Below are positions 14,675-22,096 of a stretch of 36,859 nt of DNA, piece by piece (the stretch's first letter is position 1; each line of letters opens with the position of its first letter). The DNA is from JALENY01 sp036310185 (GTDB lineage Bacteria; Bacillota; Clostridia; Lachnospirales; Lachnospiraceae), in the NCBI GenBank assembly GCA_036310185.1, contig JAXJSH010000123.1, forward strand, positions 1 through 36,859, in the 5' to 3' direction. The position numbers and the translations under genes were made by a program. The notes under the pieces are model-generated. The model was given only the letters and a program-made list of their open reading frames with translations, had not been told where the DNA came from and did not search any database.

Positions 14675-14702
14675 ATTATACGTGCATTTGTTTGGCAGTC
14701 AA
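14675..14702 (-). promoter_or_regulatory. Promoter of the Mbeg1-like hydrolase gene
   Basis: On the minus strand TTGACT (14697-14702), 16-nt spacer, TATAAT (14675-14680). Confidence 0.75.
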
Positions 14703-14745
14703 CCTAAAATAAGAATGAAAAAGGAACCCAAGATTCAGATTGCAG

Positions 14746-14784
14746 AGCCTGGAAATCTGTGAAGTAGGATTTCCGGGCTTTTGT
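14746..14784 (+). terminator. Orphan plus-strand terminator upstream of ogt
   Basis: AGCCTGGAAATC (14746-14757) pairs with GATTTCCGGGCT (14768-14779), 12 pairs with one G-U, then TTTTGTT. No plus-strand gene ends before it, so it would end an unannotated short transcript or block antisense read-through from the hydrolase region. Confidence 0.6.
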
Positions 14785-14846
14785 TGTAAAGGCGTTTATT
14801 ATGAAGATAAATTGTCCGAATAAGATATTACTTTCAAATGAGATAG

Positions 14847-14855
14847 TGTTATAAT
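14847..14855 (+). promoter_or_regulatory. Extended -10 promoter of ogt
   Basis: TGTTATAAT (14847-14855) is a perfect TGn extended -10. The -35 region is poor (TTACTT at 14828-14833). Transcription would start about 30 nt before the GTG. Confidence 0.6.
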
Positions 14856-14893
14856 TACTGATATAGATACTGGTTTGATAAGGAGGATGCACT

Positions 14894-15421
14894 GTGATTT
14901 ACATAAATAAGTATAATTCCCCCCTGGGCGGTATTACAATGGCTGCAGACGGAACTGTATTGACCGGGCTTTGGCTTGACGGGCAAAAGTATTTTGGTGA
15001 TACGCTGCCGGAAGCATATGAAGAAAAGAGACTGCCTGTTTTTGATGAAGCAAAACGATGGCTGGATCTCTATTTTCAGGGAAAAGTGCCGGATTTTACG
15101 CCTCCTCTGTCATTGCAGTCAACACCTTTTCGCGAAGCAGTATGGAAGATTCTTCTTACAATCCCTTACGGGCAGACCATGACTTATGGAGAGATTGCCG
15201 GCATGATCGCAAAGCAGAAGGGAATTTCCAGAATGTCCGCTCAGGCGGTAGGCGGCGCTGTGGGACACAATCCCATTTCGATTATCGTGCCCTGCCACAG
15301 AGTAGTGGGGACGAACGGAAGTCTGACCGGTTATGCAGGCGGCATTGATAAAAAAGTAAAATTACTTACTCTGGAAAAGGTAAATATGTCCGGATTTTTT
15401 ATTCCGAAGAAAGGAGAATAA
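14894..15421 (+). CDS. ogt: Methylated-DNA--protein-cysteine methyltransferase (O6-alkylguanine repair)
   Basis: This 175-residue enzyme transfers the alkyl group from O6-alkylguanine to its own Cys in a suicide reaction. The active site IVPCHRVVG (Cys134) is intact, as are the Asn-containing strand before it (GHNPISI) and the helix-turn-helix segment (PYGQTMTYGEIA, then SAQAVGGAVG) used to enter the DNA minor groove. The short N-terminal domain is typical of the Ogt type; no AraC-like Ada part is present. GTG is the start, with AAGGAGG 7 nt upstream. The MutS-like gene begins 8 nt after the stop, so the two are co-transcribed. Confidence 0.95.
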   Translation: MIYINKYNSPLGGITMAADGTVLTGLWLDGQKYFGDTLPEAYEEKRLPVFDEAKRWLDLYFQGKVPDFTPPLSLQSTPFREAVWKILLTIPYGQTMTYGEIAGMIAKQKGISRMSAQAVGGAVGHNPISIIVPCHRVVGTNGSLTGYAGGIDKKVKLLTLEKVNMSGFFIPKKGE

Positions 15422-15429
15422 GTTTTATT

Positions 15430-17025
15430 ATGGCATCAAAAATGAGTTTGCTATATCCGGCAGGTTATGACAGAACTGGGGAAATTCCGATGAAGGATTT
15501 CAAGTTTGTTCATGCGCTGCAGATTGATGAGATGGTTATTTTGATTAAAGAAAGCTATCGGGGATTTGCAGATCTGAAATTGGAAAATTTTTTTACTACA
15601 GATCCGGTTGTGCTGAGTTATCGGCTTGCGGTCGTAGAAGATCTGGTGGAAAATGATGCATTATATCAGATGTTCTGCAAAGCAGTAGGCATGATTTATA
15701 ATATCAGTGATCTGCGAAGGGCCTTGAGCAGTGATTTTACAATCGATTCTGCGCTTGGTTCGGTTCGCTATCTGGAGATGTATCAGGAAATCGTGAATCT
15801 GTTTGCGGATTCGCTGAAGGACTGTACGGTTCATTCAGAAGGGATGAAAGCCTTCCGGGAGCAGATTCTTGCCATTGCCCAGAGTGAGGAATACCAGAAC
15901 CTGAATGAAGAATTGTCAAAGATGGAGATGAACTTCGGGTATCTGAAAAGCGTTACCATAGGGGTGAATCTGGATGAAAATCTGCGTCCGAAAGAGGCTG
16001 GCATTTTATCGGTCAATCAGACCAGATTCCGTCCGGGAACCATTATGGACAGACTGCTTAGAAAAAACTCAGAAAAGGAAGTTCTGATGTCCTCTCTGTA
16101 TCCCCTGACCAGGGGACTGCGCGGAGATGAATTAAATTCGCTGAACTGCTCCATCAGTGAGGCCCTGCACACGATTTTTGCAAAGTCCCTTCGTGGCTTT
16201 GAACCATTAATTCAGAAGTATTATACCATGAACACCGCACCCTTTGTGGAACTTCTGGATGATATCCGTTTTCTGACAGCGGGCGTTGGATTTATCCGTT
16301 CCATGAGGGAAAAGGGATTTTCCATGTGCAAACCGGTGGTTGCGGAAGTGGAGGAGAAAAAATGTGATCTGGAACAGGTTTATAATCCTGTTTTGGCGAG
16401 AAATTCCATTGAACAGACCATTGTGTCAAACTCGTTCTCGTATGATGAAAATGGACGCTTTTATCTGGTGACCGGTCCAAATCATGGGGGCAAATCTATT
16501 TTTGCCTATTCCGTTGGAATGGCCCAGGCCCTGTTTCAGCTAGGTTTGTTCGTGCCGGCAAAAAGTGCGCACATGAGTCCGGTTACTGCTATTTTTACAC
16601 ATTTTCCGTCATCCGATGAAAATAATTATGGAAAAGGGCGATTGGAAAGCGAATGTGCAAGACTGAGTGAAATCATGAAAAAACTTTCGGAAACCGATCT
16701 GCTTCTTATGGATGAATCCTTTTCCAGCACAAGCGGACTGGAAGCGGGATATATCGCCTCGGAGGTTCTGACCGGAATCGGTGTTATCGGATGCGGCGGC
16801 ATTTTTGTTACGCATATTCACGATCTTCCGCAGCAGGTGGATAAATACAATGCACATCCGGACAATAGGGGCAGGATTGATAATCTGGTTGCGCTTATGG
16901 AAAATAAGGAAAACGGAACCAGAAGCTATCGGATCTCCAGGACTACGCCGGATGGATTGAGCTATGCAAAAGATATTGCCAATCGGTACGGGCTGGATCT
17001 GGAAGGGATTCTTGGGAAAAAATAA
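15430..17025 (+). CDS. MutS-family ATPase lacking the mismatch-recognition domain
   Basis: This 531-residue protein keeps the MutS core and clamp-like helices and the C-terminal ABC-type ATPase: Walker A TGPNHGGKSIF (about residues 348-358, His replacing the usual Met), the ESECARLSEIMKKL segment, Walker B LLLMDESFSSTSG and the THIHDLP His switch. There is no N-terminal Phe-X-Glu mismatch reader and no Smr nuclease domain, so it is neither MutS1 nor full MutS2; such short MutS-related proteins are common in Clostridia but uncharacterised. ATG 15430 is 13 nt after AAGGAG, a little far. It lies 8 nt downstream of ogt, which suggests a DNA-damage-related role, an inference from context only. Confidence 0.85.
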   Translation: MASKMSLLYPAGYDRTGEIPMKDFKFVHALQIDEMVILIKESYRGFADLKLENFFTTDPVVLSYRLAVVEDLVENDALYQMFCKAVGMIYNISDLRRALSSDFTIDSALGSVRYLEMYQEIVNLFADSLKDCTVHSEGMKAFREQILAIAQSEEYQNLNEELSKMEMNFGYLKSVTIGVNLDENLRPKEAGILSVNQTRFRPGTIMDRLLRKNSEKEVLMSSLYPLTRGLRGDELNSLNCSISEALHTIFAKSLRGFEPLIQKYYTMNTAPFVELLDDIRFLTAGVGFIRSMREKGFSMCKPVVAEVEEKKCDLEQVYNPVLARNSIEQTIVSNSFSYDENGRFYLVTGPNHGGKSIFAYSVGMAQALFQLGLFVPAKSAHMSPVTAIFTHFPSSDENNYGKGRLESECARLSEIMKKLSETDLLLMDESFSSTSGLEAGYIASEVLTGIGVIGCGGIFVTHIHDLPQQVDKYNAHPDNRGRIDNLVALMENKENGTRSYRISRTTPDGLSYAKDIANRYGLDLEGILGKK

Positions 17026-17052
17026 TTTGCTGGTTTTGGCTATTGTAGGGAA

Positions 17053-17514
17053 TCACTCCGGGTTATCCCATATTTTCACACCGCGATGTTCTACAGAAGT
17101 GGAGAATACGATCAAAGTCTTCGTGCGGCCGAATACCTGCAGTTCGCCTATAAACTGATCCAGTTCTACGGTGCTTGCAAATGCAACTTCCAGCAGCATG
17201 GAATAATCACCAGTGACGCAATTACATTCCAGAACACAATCCTGTTTTTGAATGTAAGGGTAGAATTCGGGTTTGTCTTTTGGATTTACTTCCAGGTTAA
17301 TGAATGCTTTGATATGATATCCCAGAAGCTCCGGGTCTACTGCGGCATGAAAACCGGTGATATAGTGCTCGTCCACAAGACGCTGAATTCGGGCAGATAC
17401 GGCTGGCGATGACAGATATACGGCATGTGCAATATCTTTGACCGGAGTTCTGGCATCTTTCTGAAGGATGGTCAGTATTTTTTTATCAATGGCATCCAAA
17501 TGAACAGTTTTCAT
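17053..17514 (-). CDS. Lrp/AsnC-family transcriptional regulator
   Basis: A 153-residue protein with an N-terminal winged helix-turn-helix (LDAIDKKILTILQKDARTPV, LSSPAVSARIQRL) and a C-terminal RAM/ACT-like ligand domain including the GDYSMLLEVA loop used to bind amino acids at the dimer interface. These proteins are feast/famine regulators responding to amino acids. It is divergent from glutamate dehydrogenase across a 256-nt region, so it is the obvious candidate regulator of gdh and of itself. AAGGGG lies before the ATG. Its 3' end lies 27 nt from the end of the MutS-like gene on the other strand. Confidence 0.9.
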   Translation of the reverse strand: MKTVHLDAIDKKILTILQKDARTPVKDIAHAVYLSSPAVSARIQRLVDEHYITGFHAAVDPELLGYHIKAFINLEVNPKDKPEFYPYIQKQDCVLECNCVTGDYSMLLEVAFASTVELDQFIGELQVFGRTKTLIVFSTSVEHRGVKIWDNPE

Positions 17515-17621
17515 GGTATTTCCCCTTTTCTTAATTTTGTTAAGTAAGATACCACAAAAAGCAAATATAATAAAGTATTTTGATGAAAAAAGTTAAGTTC
17601 TGCGGAAAAAAATTCAATGGC

Positions 17622-17650
17622 TTGATTTCCTGAATTCCCAGGGATAAAAT
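17622..17650 (+). promoter_or_regulatory. Promoter of the glutamate dehydrogenase gene
   Basis: TTGATT (17622-17627), 17-nt spacer, TAAAAT (17645-17650). The predicted start, about 17657, falls at the foot of the leader hairpin, giving a leader of about 115 nt. Confidence 0.7.
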
Positions 17651-17658
17651 GTGACATG

Positions 17659-17713
17659 AAGATCAGACAAGGGCGCCTGATAAAGACAGGGTGCGTATTG
17701 TCTGATCTTTTTT
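17659..17713 (+). terminator. Attenuator-like terminator in the gdh leader
   Basis: AAGATCAGACAA (17659-17670) pairs with TTGTCTGATCTT (17698-17709), followed by T through 17713. The 27-nt apical region (GGGCGCC ... GGGTGC) can form further pairs. No plus-strand gene ends here, so the hairpin would terminate gdh transcripts just after initiation unless overridden. Confidence 0.65.
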
Positions 17714-17725
17714 GTTATTGAAAAA

Positions 17726-17740
17726 TGTCAGGGCCCGACA
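17726..17740. promoter_or_regulatory. GC-rich near-palindrome before the gdh ribosome-binding site
   Basis: TGTCAGGGCCCGACA is an imperfect 15-nt palindrome between the leader terminator and the gdh start. It could be an operator or a small RNA hairpin. Confidence 0.35.
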
Positions 17741-17770
17741 TGATAAAAAAAGGAAAAGAGAGGTCAAAAA

Positions 17771-19030
17771 ATGCCAGGAACATACGATCCATACGAAAAT
17801 GTTGTAACCACAATGGAAAAAGCGGTAGAGGTTGGCGGTATCAGTAAGCAGCTGTTTGAGATCATAAAAAATCCGCAGCGTGAAACAAAAGTGTATCTGC
17901 CGCTGGAAATGGATGATGGAAGTGTAAAAGTATTTGAAGGGTGGAGAGTACAGCATTCCAATATCCGGGGGCCGTTTAAGGGCGGGATCCGATTCCATCA
18001 GGACTGCTGTCTGAATGAAGTGAAAGCACTTGCTGCGTGGATGAGTTTGAAATGTGCAGTTGCAAATATTCCCTATGGCGGAGCAAAAGGCGGAGTAAAA
18101 GTTGACCCGCGAAAACTGTCCAAGAGAGAATTAAGAGCGCTGACCAGAAGATATACTTTTGCAATCGCGCCGATCATCGGTGCCGATACCGATATTCCGG
18201 CCCCGGATGTGAATACAAACGCTCAGACTATGGCATGGGTGCTGGATACATACAGTCAGCTTCAGGGAAAACCCTGTCCTGGTGTTGTCACAGGCAAGCC
18301 CATTGAACTTGGAGGTTCCAGAGGAAGAAACTCTGCAACCGGACGGGGGGTTGTCATCAGTACAAAACTCCTTCTTGGTACGGTCGGTGAAAGGTTGGAA
18401 GGAACAACGGTCGTTATTCAGGGAATGGGAAATGTAGGAAGCAACGCTGCGAAAATTTTTTTCCACAGAGGTGTGAAAGTGCTTGCGGTAAGTGATGTTT
18501 CTGGTGGTATATACTGTGAAAACGGATTAAATATAGATGCAATTTGCGAAGAAATGGAGAAAACAGGTAAGCTTTTAGCCGATTTTGATGATCCGGCATT
18601 CCGGCACATCAGTAATGAAGAACTGCTGACGCTTCCATGTGATGTTCTGGTTCCGGCAGCACTGGAAAATCAGATTACAGCAAAAACGGCTCCTGAGCTG
18701 AACTGCAGATATATTGTTGAAGCAGCAAATGGTCCCACAACAGCAGAGGCGGATGAGATTCTCAAAGAGAGAGACATTACGCTGATACCGGACATTTTTG
18801 CAAACAGCGGCGGTGTTATCGTATCCTATTTTGAATGGGTACAGAACATTCAGGAACTTACCTGGGAGAGAGAACAGGTTAATGAAATGCTGGAAAAACT
18901 TATGACCAGATCTTTTCAGGAAATCAAAGCCATTGTTGACGAACTTCACTGTACTTATCGTATGGGCGCCTACGTGCTTGCCCTGAGGAAACTGATCTAT
19001 GCGGAAGAAATCAAGGGAATCTTTCCGTGA
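17771..19030 (+). CDS. gdhA: Glutamate dehydrogenase (Glu/Leu/Phe/Val dehydrogenase family)
   Basis: This 419-residue enzyme catalyses reversible oxidative deamination of glutamate to 2-oxoglutarate and ammonia. Visible are the substrate-site Lys region RGPFKGGIRFHQD, the catalytic Lys motif IPYGGAKGGV, the catalytic Asp in DIPAPDVNTN, and the Rossmann dinucleotide motif VIQGMGNVGSNAA. Length and motifs fit the hexameric class of about 420 residues. Substrate choice between Glu and other amino acids is not certain, but Glu is the most likely. GAGAGG 7 nt upstream supports the ATG. It is monocistronic, divergent from an Lrp/AsnC regulator, with an attenuator-like leader. Confidence 0.93.
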   Translation: MPGTYDPYENVVTTMEKAVEVGGISKQLFEIIKNPQRETKVYLPLEMDDGSVKVFEGWRVQHSNIRGPFKGGIRFHQDCCLNEVKALAAWMSLKCAVANIPYGGAKGGVKVDPRKLSKRELRALTRRYTFAIAPIIGADTDIPAPDVNTNAQTMAWVLDTYSQLQGKPCPGVVTGKPIELGGSRGRNSATGRGVVISTKLLLGTVGERLEGTTVVIQGMGNVGSNAAKIFFHRGVKVLAVSDVSGGIYCENGLNIDAICEEMEKTGKLLADFDDPAFRHISNEELLTLPCDVLVPAALENQITAKTAPELNCRYIVEAANGPTTAEADEILKERDITLIPDIFANSGGVIVSYFEWVQNIQELTWEREQVNEMLEKLMTRSFQEIKAIVDELHCTYRMGAYVLALRKLIYAEEIKGIFP

Positions 19031-19051
19031 TATGTGAGATAGTCAAAGAAG

Positions 19052-19110
19052 GGGACTGACGGAAAGCAGTCTGATTGAGACGTTAAAAATCAGGCCTGAC
19101 CGACAGTCCC
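19052..19110. other. Structured intergenic hairpin between convergent genes
   Basis: GGGACTG (19052-19058) pairs with CAGTCCC (19104-19110), enclosing CTGATT/AATCAG (19071-19076 / 19088-19093). There is no good T-run on either side. It may still serve as a terminator or as an mRNA 3' end for gdh and the CPBP gene. Confidence 0.45.
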
Positions 19111-19157
19111 ATTTAATGAGGCATATGTGTCTTTTGCGATCTTTGATCGTTTACAGT

Positions 19158-20156
19158 TTATGCCGCCAGCTGTAATATGATCTGCACAATCCAGAATATG
19201 CTGTACAGAATCACACCGAGATTAAGGATGATGGTTTTGAATCGCTGTCCTTTTTCGATGGTTATTTCTCCGGCGGTCAATCGGAATTTCTTTTTGTTTA
19301 CGAAAAAGATAATGGTGCCGGCAATGATACCTCCTATGAGGAAGATAAAGTAAAGAAACAGGATTGCAAGACCGCCCATGTTATCCATCATAACAGCCAT
19401 GAGTTCTGCTTCCGTTGCACCGGAGGTGGTTGCGTTCAGAATTTCGGTATAGTTGCTTACTTCTAAAACGACAGAACCGATAAAAGAACCAAAGAAGTTG
19501 ATAATCATATGCAAAAGGATGGTATATACAATATTTTTGGTTTTAATATAGATGAAACCGAAGAATACACCAAGCAAAAATGCATATCCAAACTGTATTA
19601 AGTTACCGTGGAAGAGTCCAAACAGAAGGCCGGAAAAAACAATAGATACACCTTCTCCGTATTTTGCAGTTCTGTCAATAACAGATTTACGGAACAATAA
19701 TTCTTCCATAATCGGTGCACAGATAACAATAACTAAGAAGTTGACAGCTGGATGAATGTTACTGGTTATATTCAGCATAACATTGTCAACAGGGCTCTGT
19801 TTGATCGCACCTATGATGGCAGTAACAATATTGCCGAGAAAATTACACAGATAGGTAGCTGTGTAGCACATAAAGAAGGCGGCCACAAAGTGGAGTGGGC
19901 GCATTTTCTTTTTTTCTCCGCTTATCTGAACCGGTACTTTTTTGAACATCAGAAAAATGATCGGGTAAGCAATTATGTACATTGGCATCATACCGACCAG
20001 AAAGGAAAGGTTTCCATTTGATGCCACAGCAGGTACATTAGCAGCAATTGCGTAAGACAGAATCTGTACGCCGAAAATAAGCAGTGTTCCCAAAAAGAGG
20101 ACCAGTCCGATTTTTGAAAATTGTTTCTTTGTGTCTTTCATTACATTGTTTTCCAT
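19158..20156 (-). CDS. CPBP-family intramembrane metalloprotease (CAAX protease/Abi type)
   Basis: About 332 residues with eight or so membrane helices. The family motifs are present: APIMEELLFRKSV (Glu151-Glu152 and Arg156), GLLFGLFHGN (His173) and LLHMIINF (His216, Asn220), which make up the intramembrane metalloprotease site. Bacterial members process membrane peptides, confer bacteriocin immunity or act on signalling proteins; the substrate is unknown here. The frame extends 46 codons further upstream but that part overlaps the preceding gene and is non-hydrophobic Cys/Arg-rich sequence. ATG 20156 has AGGAG 8 nt upstream and is preferred. It follows the DUF2812 gene by 17 nt, third gene of a PadR-led operon. 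Confidence 0.88.
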   Translation of the reverse strand: MENNVMKDTKKQFSKIGLVLFLGTLLIFGVQILSYAIAANVPAVASNGNLSFLVGMMPMYIIAYPIIFLMFKKVPVQISGEKKKMRPLHFVAAFFMCYTATYLCNFLGNIVTAIIGAIKQSPVDNVMLNITSNIHPAVNFLVIVICAPIMEELLFRKSVIDRTAKYGEGVSIVFSGLLFGLFHGNLIQFGYAFLLGVFFGFIYIKTKNIVYTILLHMIINFFGSFIGSVVLEVSNYTEILNATTSGATEAELMAVMMDNMGGLAILFLYFIFLIGGIIAGTIIFFVNKKKFRLTAGEITIEKGQRFKTIILNLGVILYSIFWIVQIILQLAA

Positions 20157-20173
20157 AATATATTCTCCTACTA

Positions 20174-21235
20174 TTACAAAATCATTGCGGCTGCAAAGCC
20201 GATAACAAAACCAAGAACAGCGCAGCAAAGCAAAAAGAGTACAGCGGCAAGGGAAGGGGCAGAAAATTTGATGTTTTCGTTGCCGTTTTCCCACGGTAAG
20301 GGCTTGTCAGAATAAGGCCTTTTGTATACCAGGGCAGATTTGCCGATCACAGCCACGGGTTTTAAATCATACTGAGCTGCATTGGCAATGCTCATTTCGT
20401 ACCATTTCAGACTTTGCGTCAGGAAATCTTTCTTCTCGTCAGTGAAAGATAAACCGTCTTCTTTTAAACGTTTTTTCAGGCATTTTTTTGTGTCGATAAA
20501 ATAATTGTATCTTCTGGAATCTTTTTCAAACATGTAGTATCCGCTTTCGTGTCCTTTGAGTGACAGGCCAAACTCGCTTTTTTCCTGCAGGTAGGAACGA
20601 AGCTGCTGTACTTTGTTGAAACGTTTCTTTTCGTTGTATCTTTTGTGCTGTTCCCATTCTTCGCGGCTCATGCAGAGTTCTGTGTAAATGTTTTGTCCCC
20701 AGATCATGCTGCAGTATATGATGGCAATTTCAATAGTAGCCAGAATAACATAAAGCCACATCAGATCATTCTGCACAGTAATTTCTTTATCGAGGGTAAA
20801 AAACAGTGCAATATAAAGAACTGATATGAGCAGAAGGCTGAGTAAAAGTTTGCGCGGCTGTTCGATAGAGAAGTGTTTTCGATATCGCTCTGCACGTTCT
20901 TTGCGTAATTCCGCATTATCATAAAATTCATCGGTCTCGTCGCCGGCCTTATCTTTCATAAAATAGTAATTCATGTCTTCGTCATGGGTTACCTGTTCCC
21001 AGCCAAACTGTGAAGTAATGTCAAGCGCGCGGGCTCTGGCTGTAAGATCTGCGACTGTGGGATGGGCGGTGATGGCAAAGCGTTCCACTTCAAATACTTT
21101 TTCGCAGGGTTCTGTTTTTTCAAAATGGTACAGCACACCCCAGGTCATGTTGGTAAGAAGCCAGCCCTGCGAAGCCATACCTTCTAACCAGTCTCGTTCC
21201 TTTAATAGACTGAAGAAAAATTTTAATTTTTTCAT
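20174..21235 (-). CDS. DUF2812-family membrane protein
   Basis: A 353-residue protein. The first about 100 residues match the DUF2812 pattern (KFFFSLLKERDWLEGMASQG, WLLTNMTWGVLYHFEKTEP). Two membrane helices follow (about 130-150 and 160-180), then a charged cytoplasmic stretch, and a final helix at the C-terminus (SLAAVLFLLCCAVLGFVIGF). The start codon overlaps the stop of the PadR gene by 4 nt (ATGA) and AGGAGG lies upstream. PadR-DUF2812 pairs are frequent in Firmicutes, where the membrane protein is the controlled gene. Its function is unknown; it may sense or respond to membrane stress. Confidence 0.82.
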   Translation of the reverse strand: MKKLKFFFSLLKERDWLEGMASQGWLLTNMTWGVLYHFEKTEPCEKVFEVERFAITAHPTVADLTARARALDITSQFGWEQVTHDEDMNYYFMKDKAGDETDEFYDNAELRKERAERYRKHFSIEQPRKLLLSLLLISVLYIALFFTLDKEITVQNDLMWLYVILATIEIAIIYCSMIWGQNIYTELCMSREEWEQHKRYNEKKRFNKVQQLRSYLQEKSEFGLSLKGHESGYYMFEKDSRRYNYFIDTKKCLKKRLKEDGLSFTDEKKDFLTQSLKWYEMSIANAAQYDLKPVAVIGKSALVYKRPYSDKPLPWENGNENIKFSAPSLAAVLFLLCCAVLGFVIGFAAAMIL

Positions 21236-21561
21236 GCCTCGTTTCCTCCTAAGATTTTTCGTCCATTTTCATATTGCTGATGCAGCCGGTCCACTTCCAT
21301 CAGAAGAAGGGTCTTTCCATCTTCTGAAATCTGGTAGGTTTTTTTGCCGTTTTCTTCGCTTACCACAAGGATCATCTGATCGTCCACCAGTCGTCCCAGC
21401 ATAGTGTAAAGGGTACCGGTACCCATCTTCACACGCTCGTTGGTCAGCTCCCGGACAAACTTCATAATTCCATATCCATGGTTGGGGGTGAGCAGGGCCA
21501 GCAGCGTATAGAATATGGTTTCTGTCATGGGACAATATTTTTTCTGCAGTTTATCGTCCAT
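21232..21561 (-). CDS. PadR-family transcriptional regulator
   Basis: A 109-residue winged-helix regulator with the PadR sequence pattern: ILYALLxxHGYGI-like (LLALLTPNHGYGIMKFVREL), GTGTLYTMLGRLVDDQMI and the GKKTYQISEDGKTLL wing. It lacks the longer C-terminal dimerisation helices of PadR-s1 proteins, so it belongs to the short s2 type. GGGAGG lies 7 nt before the ATG. It is the first gene of the PadR-DUF2812-CPBP operon and the large palindrome immediately upstream is very likely its own operator (autorepression). Confidence 0.9.
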   Translation of the reverse strand: MDDKLQKKYCPMTETIFYTLLALLTPNHGYGIMKFVRELTNERVKMGTGTLYTMLGRLVDDQMILVVSEENGKKTYQISEDGKTLLLMEVDRLHQQYENGRKILGGNEA

Positions 21562-21592
21562 ACTTGTCCTCCCTGTTGCTTCGATAAAATAT

Positions 21593-21625
21593 ATTATATC
21601 TCGACATGTCGAGACTCGACATGTC
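21593..21625 (-). promoter_or_regulatory. PadR-operon promoter with large palindromic operator
   Basis: TATAAT on the minus strand (21593-21598) lies beside a perfect 23-bp palindrome (21603-21625): arms GACATGTCGAG and CTCGACATGTC around a central A. The ATGT...ACAT core is the kind of site PadR proteins bind. A second, overlapping 16-bp palindrome TCTCGACATGTCGAGA lies at 21599-21614. The site covers the spacer and -35 region. Confidence 0.75.
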
Positions 21626-21728
21626 TTGCATAGACATAGTAATGCATGAGGAAATATTTGTCAATTGTTTTTTCGAATATTTTTAAATCCATAAAAACAA
21701 AGAATTTTGTTTAAAATAAACTTGGGGG

Positions 21729-21757
21729 TTGATTTCCTGATTATTCCATGGTAATAT
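21729..21757 (+). promoter_or_regulatory. Promoter of the leader/GNAT/ABC operon
   Basis: TTGATT (21729-21734), 17-nt spacer, TAATAT (21752-21757). It is followed 20 nt later by the ribosome-binding site of a 12-codon ORF. Confidence 0.6.
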
Positions 21758-21791
21758 AAGCCCATATTTTAGAGAAAAGGAGAACGTTAGC

Positions 21792-21830
21792 ATGATGTTA
21801 TTTGTAAGAAAAGAGGATTCTGCGAACTAA
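21792..21830 (+). CDS. 12-codon candidate leader peptide MMLFVRKEDSAN
   Basis: AAGGAG (21777-21782) is 9 nt before ATG 21792 (a second ATG follows at 21795). The ORF ends at TAA 21828-21830. Its last codons form the left arm of a hairpin (CTGC, bulged G, AACT / AGTTGCAG, 21820-21840), so a ribosome translating or stalled here would alter RNA folding. This layout is typical of leader peptides that control antibiotic-resistance genes. Translation is inferred only. Confidence 0.5.
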   Translation: MMLFVRKEDSAN

Positions 21831-22096
21831 ATAGTTGCAGTGTGGAATTGTCCCCGGAATGAGAAGCGAAGTATGTATCAACATGTTTATTTTTCATGGA
21901 CAAGTCTGCCCTTAACACCAGTGATCAGCACTGATGTGTTTGTCTTACAAAAATGCTTACGATCTTAGATTATATAATAATAGATGATGGAAGAGTAAAG
22001 CATGACTGTATGGTCATGCTATTATTTTATACATGATCTGTTGATTCAGAGACCATGGATAAGTCGGCTTTTTGCAGGCAGATTCCATGGTTTTTT
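21820..22096 (+). promoter_or_regulatory. Candidate attenuator leader with competing structures
   Basis: A series of hairpins lies in this otherwise gene-free stretch. Hairpin 1 (21820-21840) overlaps the leader peptide stop. Hairpin 2 (21914-21940: AACAC-CAGTG / CACTG-AT-GTGTT) can be extended by GACAA/TTGTC. Hairpin 3 is GCATGAC-TGTATG-GTCATGC (22000-22019). The terminator is at 22052-22096. CATGGA and TCTGCC (21895-21900, 21905-21910) can pair with TCCATG and GGCAGA (22084-22089, 22077-22082), which would take away the right arm of the terminator, that is an antiterminator. Confidence 0.5.
22052..22096 (+). terminator. Terminator in the leader, upstream of the GNAT gene
   Basis: ACCATGGA (22052-22059) pairs with TCCATGGT (22084-22091), followed by T through 22096. 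The next 110 nt (22097-22206) hold only the GNAT ribosome-binding site. No gene ends before this terminator except the 12-codon ORF. Confidence 0.65.

Noticed and set aside
17659..17740. Known riboswitch or T-box in the gdh leader
   Set aside because: No specifier-loop/T-box sequence and no conserved core of a known class could be recognised; only a simple hairpin with U-run is supported.
18741..19030. Possible frameshift near the end of glutamate dehydrogenase
   Set aside because: The C-terminal dinucleotide-domain sequence continues normally to the stop and the length fits the family.
20157..20294. 46-codon N-terminal extension of the CPBP protease frame
   Set aside because: It overlaps the end of the DUF2812 gene, is Cys/Arg-rich and non-family-like, and ATG 20156 has a good ribosome-binding site.
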